64,000 nt of DNA from Sphingobium subterraneum. Lineage in GTDB: Bacteria > Pseudomonadota > Alphaproteobacteria > Sphingomonadales > Sphingomonadaceae. The DNA is taken from positions 62,001 through 126,000 of the forward strand of contig NZ_JACIJP010000002.1 of NCBI RefSeq assembly GCF_014199435.1, in the 5' to 3' direction. The first letter of the stretch is position 1. Each line of letters starts with the position of its first letter. The position numbers and the translations under genes were made by a program. The notes below the pieces were generated by a model that saw only the letters and a program-made list of their open reading frames with translations, was not told the DNA's origin and searched no databases. This document shows positions 58,014-64,000 of this stretch, piece after piece.

Positions 58014-59363
58014 TCAGGTCTGCATCTGACCAACCGCAGGTTCCTCCCGCCGGCGCCGCGCCGCTGAGCGGCGGCGCACGGAGCGGTTGGGGCGGGCGAC
58101 GGGCCGCGCGGCGCTTTTGCCATCTGCACGTGCCGTGCCACCATGCGCCGCCATGACGCGCTGGATCAGCGCCCGCCATGCAGGCAGGCTCTGTTCGACA
58201 TCATAGCGCTGGCGGACGGTCTCGATCGCCGCCTGGCGCAGTCCCTCGAAGCGCGCTGGGTGATCGAGCGCCTCGGTCAGTCGGTCGGCCAGCGCCGCCG
58301 GATCAAAGAAATCGGTCAACAGGCCGTTGACGCCATCGCGGATTACTTCGCGTACCGGTCCTGTGTCGGACCCGATGACAAGCGCGCCCATCGCCATCGC
58401 CTCCATGCACGACCAGCTCAGCACGAATGGATAGGTGAGATAGGCGTGCGCCCCGCTCACCGCCAGCACGTCAAGATAGGTGTCGTAGGGCAGCTTTCCC
58501 ATGAAATGCACGCGCGCGGGATCGAAATCGACTTCCGCTTCCATCGCCGCGCGCCAGTTCGGAAAGTCGGCGGGCGCCCGGCCGTAGCTGACCTTGTCGC
58601 CCCCGACGATAATGATATCAGCATCGGGTCGCTTGCGCTGGATGTGCGGAATCGCGCGCATGAAGGTGCGGAACCCGCGATAGGGCTCCAGATTGCGGGC
58701 GACATAGGTGATGACGGGATCGCCGCGCTTGACGGTCCGTCCGTCCGGCAGCGTCACGCGGGCATCCGGCCGGGGACAGACCACGCGCGTTTCGATGCCA
58801 TCGAATATCACGTCGATCTTCGGCTGCAGCATCCGGGCGTGGCTCGCCTTTTGCCAGATGGTCGGGCTGACCGCAGCGTCGGCCGCTTCCAGGCTGAGGA
58901 GCAGATGAGCGTTGCGTGCCCGCGCCCGGCAGATCGTGCTGAGGTTGCTCTTTTCCTCCGGGTCAAACCCCACATCGAGGCCTCGCCCGCGATAGCCTAG
59001 TTCGGCGAACAGGATCAGCGGCACCTTCGGCAACACGTCCTTGAGGAACATCGCCTCACCCCAGCCGGGATGCGCAATGATGAGATCGGGCCGGAAACCG
59101 CGCTTGACGATACCGTTGATGGCGCGGACCACCGCCTGCCCGTGCAGCACCGCGTCCTCGAACTGGCGCAGATAGTAATGCGTGTCCGCACCGCGCGGCG
59201 GTGGAGCAGGATAGATGACCTCCGTCACACCGGGCAGCTGTGCGCGGCACGCCTGCGTCAGGAACAGCACGTTATGGCCATCAGCCGCCAGCGCGGGGGC
59301 CAGAAACTTGAACTGCGCCGGCATGTTCTGGTGGATGAAGAGGATGTTCAGCGCCCGGCTCAT
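58014..59363 (-). CDS. Family 4 glycosyltransferase in the type I secretion locus
   Basis: A 449-residue GT4 (GT-B fold) enzyme. It has MSRALNILFIHQNMPAQFKFLAPALAADGHNVLFLT at the N-terminus and the donor-binding region SWSCMEAMAMGALVIGSDTGPVREVIRDGVNGLLTDFFDP. The C-terminal 40 residues are a strongly arginine-rich tail after the catalytic domain. Substrate unknown. It overlaps the TolC-like gene by ATGA, so it is co-transcribed with the secretion genes and may glycosylate the secreted protein or make an associated polysaccharide (inference). Confidence 0.9.
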   Translation of the reverse strand: MSRALNILFIHQNMPAQFKFLAPALAADGHNVLFLTQACRAQLPGVTEVIYPAPPPRGADTHYYLRQFEDAVLHGQAVVRAINGIVKRGFRPDLIIAHPGWGEAMFLKDVLPKVPLILFAELGYRGRGLDVGFDPEEKSNLSTICRARARNAHLLLSLEAADAAVSPTIWQKASHARMLQPKIDVIFDGIETRVVCPRPDARVTLPDGRTVKRGDPVITYVARNLEPYRGFRTFMRAIPHIQRKRPDADIIIVGGDKVSYGRAPADFPNWRAAMEAEVDFDPARVHFMGKLPYDTYLDVLAVSGAHAYLTYPFVLSWSCMEAMAMGALVIGSDTGPVREVIRDGVNGLLTDFFDPAALADRLTEALDHPARFEGLRQAAIETVRQRYDVEQSLPAWRALIQRVMAAHGGTARADGKSAARPVARPNRSVRRRSAARRRREEPAVGQMQT

Positions 59364-60706
59364 GGCCCGAAGCCGATCCAGCGATCCTGCGTCGCGCGAT
59401 AGTGCACGTCCGGATCATAGGGGGCGACTTCCAGATTGAAGTCGGCGGCGGTCGCCGTGCCCAGCGCGGAAATCAGACCAAATTTCGCCACATATTCGTC
59501 GTGCACGGCGTTGGCGTAGGCCGCGCGCGCATCGCGCAACTCGGCCTCCGCATCGAGCACGTCGATGGTGGTGCGCGATCCGGTCAACGCTTCCCGCTTA
59601 ACGCCCTGCACCGCCGTCTCGTTCGCGGTGATCGCCCTTGCCAGCGACGCCCGCGAGCGCTGCGCGGACATCAGCCGGTCCCAGGCAACGGCCGCATCGG
59701 CATAGACTGCGCGAGTTTCCTCCTCGATCTCGATCTGACGGACGTTGCGCGTGTGCTTCGCCCGGCGGACGGCAGTGTACTCCGCCCCGCCCTGAAACAA
59801 CGGAATGGTGATAGTCGCCTGAAAAGTCGCCAGGTCCTGCTTCAATTGCCGACCGAGAATCTGGACGATCTCGTCGCGATGATGGATCGACGCGATGAAG
59901 TCCACCTGCGGCGCCAGTGCGCCCTTGGCAGCGTCGACCTGATGCCCGGCGACTTCGGCTTCCAGCTTCTTTTGCCGGATGCGCGGGCTGAACTCCATCG
60001 CCATGTCGATCGCCTGATCGCGCGAAGAGGGCAACTGCGGCAAGGGCGGCAACGGGGCGAGATCGCCCGGATCATATCCGACCAACGAGCGGAACCGCGT
60101 GGCGCTCTCCGCCATGCGTTGCGCGGCCGCGCTGTAGGTCGCGTCCGCCGTCGCGAGCCGCGCTTCGGATTGCGCAACGTCCGTCCGGGTGCGGTCACCC
60201 AGTTCCATCCTGCGGTGTTCCGCGTTCAATATGGTGGTGAGGTTGCCCATCATCGTTTGCGTCAGCGCCATGATCTCGCGATCGCGCAGGACGGCAGAAT
60301 ATTGAACGGCGATGTCGCGAAAGGCATCGATCTCGCTCTGCCGCAACGACTCCCGTCCGGCACGGACATTCGCCTGCGCCGCACGGATGTTGTTGCGGAT
60401 GCGGAAGCCGCGGAAAAGCGGCTGGGTGAGACGCGCGCCGACGATGTAGCCGGTGCCCTGCACGTCCATCTCCGCGCGGGTCAAAGTGCCCTCACCCTGC
60501 AACTGCGGTCGGCCCTGCGACCGGGCAGCCGCCACATCTTCGTCGAGAATTTTCAGCCCTTCGCGATCGGCGCGCAACGTCGGACTGGTGCCATAGGCAG
60601 CCGCGAACGCCTGTTCCAGCGTCGTCGGCTTGACCGCCGTTCCGCTATCCTGAGCCGCCGCGGGCATGGCCAGCAACGCCCCGACGAGAAAAAATGCTCG
60701 CATCAT
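59360..60706 (-). CDS. TolC-family outer-membrane channel of the type I secretion system
   Basis: A 448-residue TolC-like protein with signal peptide (MMRAFFLVGALLAMPAAAQ) and two OEP repeats of long helices. Typical blocks are GARLTQPLFRGFRIRNNIRAAQANVRAGRESLRQSEIDAFRDIAVQYSAVL and the mirrored QATITIPLFQGGAEYTAVRRAKHTRNV. Forms the outer exit of the ABC-HlyD export tunnel. The start has GTGGGGGGAC upstream; the same G-rich signal precedes the LuxR gene. Confidence 0.92.
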   Translation of the reverse strand: MMRAFFLVGALLAMPAAAQDSGTAVKPTTLEQAFAAAYGTSPTLRADREGLKILDEDVAAARSQGRPQLQGEGTLTRAEMDVQGTGYIVGARLTQPLFRGFRIRNNIRAAQANVRAGRESLRQSEIDAFRDIAVQYSAVLRDREIMALTQTMMGNLTTILNAEHRRMELGDRTRTDVAQSEARLATADATYSAAAQRMAESATRFRSLVGYDPGDLAPLPPLPQLPSSRDQAIDMAMEFSPRIRQKKLEAEVAGHQVDAAKGALAPQVDFIASIHHRDEIVQILGRQLKQDLATFQATITIPLFQGGAEYTAVRRAKHTRNVRQIEIEEETRAVYADAAVAWDRLMSAQRSRASLARAITANETAVQGVKREALTGSRTTIDVLDAEAELRDARAAYANAVHDEYVAKFGLISALGTATAADFNLEVAPYDPDVHYRATQDRWIGFGP

Positions 60707-60723
60707 GTCCCCCCACATGTCTT

Positions 60724-61944
60724 TCAGAACGCGTTTATCTGCTGCGCGTGAGCCACATGCGCGGATGGAACGGTGCGCAGCGGAGGGGCCAGCGAAGCAA
60801 ACAGCATGCCGAGTTCGAGCTGGCTGTTTATGCCCAGCTTTGCATAGATGCGCTTCATATACGTCTTTGCCGTCTGCTCCGTGATGCCGAGCTGGATCGC
60901 GGCCAGCGCGGACGATCCGGTTTTCACGATCGCGCTGACGAAGCGCGCTTCGGACGGAATGAGTCCATAGAGGCTGACCAGACGCGCGGCGAGCGTCAGC
61001 ATATCGTTCTGGGGCAGGATAACCAGCACCGCGCGGTTCCCTTCCAGCCCCTGTCGCCCCGCGACCGGCCGCAAGACGATTACTTCCTCATCGCCATCGT
61101 CGCGCGGCAGCAGCAGATAACGGTCATTCTCTTCGTCGACGCGCGGCGGGGTCGAGATGACATCACTGATCGTCTCGCGCAGCAGTGCTGTGTTGGCCTG
61201 CATGCGGGACGCCAGCATATTGCCTCCGTTGCGGATCAGCAGACGCCGTTCGGCCAGGATCATTTCCGCACGGTAATTGGTCCAGAAGACCTGCGCCTGC
61301 CCATTCACCAGGATCAGCGCCGGAGCGAGTTCATCGACCATGCCCTCCAGAATCCGCAGACGCCGTTCACGCCGCGAATAATCGTTATAGGTGATGGCGC
61401 AGTGCCCCAACACGCGCAGTGCCAGCGACAAGCGCCGCCGGTTGACCTTGTTCTCGATCGGCCCGCGCCAGCCGATCAGAACCCAGAGCACGCCCTCACT
61501 CGACACTTCGGCACGGCCTGCCGCCAGTGCGGAGAGATGCTTCATCCACGGCAGGTTGGCAACCTCGGCCACCTCCTTCGGATCAACCATCGCGAGCCGC
61601 GATCCGTCAAAATCGCCGTTGCCCACATTGACCTCCAACCAGGCGCGCAGGCTATCCACATTCATGAACGTAAGGTCCGACTGGCTGCACCCGGAGGAAA
61701 AGATGATGCCGCGCACATTGGGATTGGCAACGTTCAGCACGCCCACACAACTGTCGCCCCCCGACAGCTCGACCGCCGCTTTCCATACACCCGCGATCGG
61801 GCTGCCGTTCACGCTGACTTGCGGATTGCCATTGGGCGGCAGGGGTCGGGGCGGTTGCCGTTCGCCCCTCCGCCGCTCTCCCGCCGACGCACGCGGAACG
61901 TCGCCGAGAACGTCCTGCCCTGCTGCTGCCGTCACGTCTGACAT
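60724..61944 (-). CDS. LuxR-type helix-turn-helix regulator within the secretion operon
   Basis: A 406-residue protein with a C-terminal LuxR helix-turn-helix: LGITEQTAKTYMKRIYAKLGINSQLELGMLFASL. The N-terminal 330 residues are not a recognisable receiver or autoinducer domain; a PAS-like middle part is possible (VNGQAQVFWTNYRAEMIL). ATG 61944 has GGGGGGACT upstream, preferred over a Met overlapping the HlyD stop. Placed between the HlyD and TolC genes, an unusual place that suggests self-control of secretion. Confidence 0.85.
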   Translation of the reverse strand: MSDVTAAAGQDVLGDVPRASAGERRRGERQPPRPLPPNGNPQVSVNGSPIAGVWKAAVELSGGDSCVGVLNVANPNVRGIIFSSGCSQSDLTFMNVDSLRAWLEVNVGNGDFDGSRLAMVDPKEVAEVANLPWMKHLSALAAGRAEVSSEGVLWVLIGWRGPIENKVNRRRLSLALRVLGHCAITYNDYSRRERRLRILEGMVDELAPALILVNGQAQVFWTNYRAEMILAERRLLIRNGGNMLASRMQANTALLRETISDVISTPPRVDEENDRYLLLPRDDGDEEVIVLRPVAGRQGLEGNRAVLVILPQNDMLTLAARLVSLYGLIPSEARFVSAIVKTGSSALAAIQLGITEQTAKTYMKRIYAKLGINSQLELGMLFASLAPPLRTVPSAHVAHAQQINAF

Positions 61945-61961
61945 AGTCCCCCCTGTTTTCA

Positions 61962-63305
61962 TTAATTTTCGCGGAACGACTTGCGGAAACTGTCGGTCAA
62001 CGGCTGGAACAGGTAAGAAAACAACGACCTCTTACCCAGGATGATGTACGTATCCGTCGGCATGCCCGACAGCAGCTTGACGTTGAGCCCCTCCAACCGG
62101 CGGGGATCGTCCAGTTCGATCTGCACGGCGTAATAAGGCTGCGCCCCAGCCTCACCCGGCACGATCGCGTCTTGCGATACGGATATGACATGCCCCATCA
62201 GCATCGGCACCTGCCGACCACTATAAGGCAGCAGTCGAACTTCGGTCGGCAGGCCGACGACGACATTCTCGATATCGGTCGGCCGGACTCGCGCGGTAAT
62301 CAGGAACTGCTGGCGATCCGGGACGATGTCCATCACCGGCTCGCCCGGCCGCACCACGCCGCCGACCGTTGTGTAACGCAACTGCACCACCTGTCCGTCC
62401 GCCGGGGCCAGAATGGTGCGCCGCTGGTTGACATCCGACGCCGATTTGAGTTTCTCACGCACCTCGGCCAGCTGCATCTGCACATCGCGCAGGCGCGACT
62501 GGGATTCGTCCCGGCGTTCGCTGGTAATCGCGGCAATCCGTGCTGACGCTTCGAGCATCGACCGACGGGCGCGCAGCACCTGACCGGTCAGGCTGCCGAT
62601 CTGGCCTTCCACTCCGGCCACGGTGCGTTGCAGTTCCAGCAGGCGAGACCGGCGCTCCAGCTGCTCACTGACGAGCTGCTGCACCGAGACGAGCTCGCCA
62701 CGGAGCAGCTCAAGCTGGGCACGCTGGGCCGCAATCTGCGCTTCGAGGCTGCCGATCTCGGCCTGCGCCTGTGACGCGGTCGCCCGCAGCACCTCGACCT
62801 GCCCGGAGAGCGACGCCTGCCGCGCGGCATTGAGCGAGCGCTGGTTCGTCATGATGTCCTGCACGCCATCGCCGCCCTTTTGCAATTCGTCTCCGAAAAC
62901 GAGCGCGCCGCCCCTGAGCTCGGCTTCAAGCCGCTGCTTCTCGGCCAGCAGCGAGAAATACTCGGAGCGCGCCGCGGCCGCCGCCGCGCCGGACTGCACG
63001 GTGTCGAGGCGCATGAGCGGCTGGCCCTTGCGGACACGCATATTCTCACGGACCAAAATCTCGCTGACGATCCCGCCTTCCAGATGCTGCACGGTGCGGC
63101 GGCGGCCTTCGACCTCCACGACGCCGGGTGCGATGGCGGCCTTGCTCAACGGAGCCACGAAGCCCCAAAGCGTGAGTAGAGCGAGGAAGCCGAGCAGGAC
63201 GAGCCCGCCCACCTTGAGCGCGTGGGATATTCCGGGCGTCGCACCGAACGGGGCGGTGTCGGCATGGTCGATGCCGCTCTGGTCGGTCAGCAACAGCATT
63301 TTCAC
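61962..63305 (-). CDS. HlyD-family membrane fusion protein of the type I secretion system
   Basis: A 447-residue adaptor. One N-terminal membrane helix (about residues 32-55) is followed by the family block RRTVQHLEGGIVSEILVRENMRVRKGQPLMRLDT. A long coiled-coil follows (about residues 110-290), and the beta-barrel/lipoyl half has ILAPADGQVVQLRYTTVGGVVRPGEPVMDIVP. It joins the ABC transporter to TolC. The track of starts is GTG 63305 (overlapping the ATPase stop) or ATG 63299; either is possible. Confidence 0.94.
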   Translation of the reverse strand: MKMLLLTDQSGIDHADTAPFGATPGISHALKVGGLVLLGFLALLTLWGFVAPLSKAAIAPGVVEVEGRRRTVQHLEGGIVSEILVRENMRVRKGQPLMRLDTVQSGAAAAAARSEYFSLLAEKQRLEAELRGGALVFGDELQKGGDGVQDIMTNQRSLNAARQASLSGQVEVLRATASQAQAEIGSLEAQIAAQRAQLELLRGELVSVQQLVSEQLERRSRLLELQRTVAGVEGQIGSLTGQVLRARRSMLEASARIAAITSERRDESQSRLRDVQMQLAEVREKLKSASDVNQRRTILAPADGQVVQLRYTTVGGVVRPGEPVMDIVPDRQQFLITARVRPTDIENVVVGLPTEVRLLPYSGRQVPMLMGHVISVSQDAIVPGEAGAQPYYAVQIELDDPRRLEGLNVKLLSGMPTDTYIILGKRSLFSYLFQPLTDSFRKSFREN

Positions 63306-64000
63306 GCTGCGACCTCCTTCGTATCGCCTTCATCTTCTTCGTTCGCCGGCGCCTCTTCAACAACCGCAGCAACGATTGCCCGTTCGGGGCGCGCGGCGTG
63401 GGGGCCGACCACCTTTGGTTCCTTGGCGGCCGTCCGGTTTTCACGCATGACCTCTTCGACCGGGCCGAACGCGCGGACCATGCCATTCTGCAGGACCAGC
63501 AGCTTGTCGACATGCGAGATCAACGCCTGACGATGGGTCACGACGATGGTCGTCACCCGCGCAGTGCGGAGCCGCTCCAGGGCCGATTTCAGCGCCTGAT
63601 CACCCTGTGTATCGAGGTTGGAATTAGGCTCGTCGAGCACCACCAGCCGGGGCTGACCAAACAGCGCGCGGGCGAGGCCCACCTGTTGGCGCTGGCCGCC
63701 GGACAGCAGCAGGCCGCCTTCCCCGATTTCGGTGTCATAGCCATTGGGCAGGTTGAGGATCATCTGATGGCACCCGGCCATGCGCGCCGCACGGATGATC
63801 TGGCTATCCTCGCATTCGGTAAAGCGGGCGACGTTCTCGGCAACCGTGCCGCTGAACAGTTCGACGTCCTGCGGCAGATAGCCGATATGCCGCCCCAGGT
63901 CCTCACGCCGCCATTTGGATACATCCATGCCGTCGAGCCTGACCGCGCCCTGCGTTGGCCGTAAAATGCCGAGGATGATGCGGGACAGGGTCGTCTTGCC
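63302..64000 (-). CDS. Type I secretion ABC transporter, C-terminal ATPase part (cut by window edge)
   Basis: The C-terminal ~230 residues of a PrtD/HlyB-type ABC transporter; the membrane domain and the front of Walker A lie beyond the right edge. Seen are GKTTLSRIILGILRPTQGAV (rest of Walker A), Q-loop GYLPQDVELFSGTV, signature LLSGGQRQQVGLARAL, Walker B RLVVLDEPNSNLD and the switch His in VVTHRQALI. After residue ~190 a charged tail (EEAPANEEDEGDTKEV) is unusual for the family. The stop overlaps the HlyD start. Confidence 0.95.
   Translation of the reverse strand, partial: GKTTLSRIILGILRPTQGAVRLDGMDVSKWRREDLGRHIGYLPQDVELFSGTVAENVARFTECEDSQIIRAARMAGCHQMILNLPNGYDTEIGEGGLLLSGGQRQQVGLARALFGQPRLVVLDEPNSNLDTQGDQALKSALERLRTARVTTIVVTHRQALISHVDKLLVLQNGMVRAFGPVEEVMRENRTAAKEPKVVGPHAARPERAIVAAVVEEAPANEEDEGDTKEVAA

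Noticed and set aside
1..64000. Insertion sequences, phage genes or CRISPR arrays as the cause of the accessory region
   Set aside because: No transposase, integrase, terminal repeats, direct-repeat arrays or Cas proteins were found in either strand.

Overview
The window comes from a high-GC alphaproteobacterium, most likely a sphingomonad (Sphingomonadaceae). The reasons are three large TonB-dependent receptors typical of that family, a DUF6356-type small membrane protein, the UdgX/radical-SAM DNA repair pair, and a dapD/HAD/cytochrome c/pepN backbone that reads as ordinary alphaproteobacterial housekeeping. This is a judgement from protein content; no rRNA or other marker is present. No tRNA, rRNA, insertion sequence, phage gene or CRISPR array was seen.

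Layout. (1) 1-10.3 kb is housekeeping: the 5' part of dnaE, a Yip1-like membrane protein, a DUF442-type phosphatase/sulfurtransferase-like protein, an Atm1-type ABC exporter, dapD, a HAD nucleotidase, cytochrome c, a Rossmann epimerase and pepN. (2) 10.3-52 kb is a large accessory catabolic region. It starts with a TonB receptor/SnoaL/NmrA/SDR operon facing a TetR regulator. It continues with BKACE-SDR, NCS1 permease-RidA, a complete bkd (branched-chain 2-oxoacid dehydrogenase E1a/E1b/E2) operon with its Lrp regulator, a VOC-hyuA-hyuB-FMN dehydrogenase-GFA operon, a GntR regulator, two paralogous alpha/beta hydrolases, two MFS transporters, an LLM flavin monooxygenase, three related cupins (one exported), two more TonB receptors, and an acyl-CoA synthetase with a FadB/J-type beta-oxidation protein. 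(3) 52-57.9 kb holds a PPOX/VOC pair facing a LysR regulator, the UdgX and radical-SAM repair genes, and a quinone-reductase-like MDR enzyme. (4) 58-64 kb is a type I secretion locus (ABC ATPase, HlyD adaptor, TolC-like channel) with a LuxR regulator and a family 4 glycosyltransferase embedded in it.

Main discovery. A 10-bp palindrome, TGAGATCTCA (six exact copies, three TGCGATCTCA, one TACGATCTCA), lies upstream of nine transcription units in region 2, with a tenth copy inside a gene just upstream of an SDR. It often lies beside or within a recognisable TTGACA/TTGACT promoter. The likely reader is the FadR-type GntR protein at 30199-30939, encoded in the middle. This would tie about 22 genes into one regulon: two outer-membrane receptors, two MFS carriers and one NCS1 carrier, a monooxygenase, two C-C-hydrolase-like enzymes, ATP-dependent hydantoinase/oxoprolinase subunits, a RidA, a beta-keto acid cleavage enzyme, cupins, and CoA ligation/beta-oxidation. 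A second operator type (AACGGAAC-N6-GTTCCGTT) sits between the TetR gene and its divergent TonB receptor operon. A near copy lies in the GntR promoter region, suggesting a TetR-to-GntR hierarchy.

Working model (inference): the region takes up an unidentified, probably N-containing cyclic compound through TonB receptors. It oxygenates the compound (LLM enzyme), opens it hydrolytically (alpha/beta hydrolases, HyuAB, RidA), and funnels the acids through CoA ligation, beta-oxidation, BKACE cleavage and perhaps the 2-oxoacid dehydrogenase. The substrate cannot be named from sequence alone.
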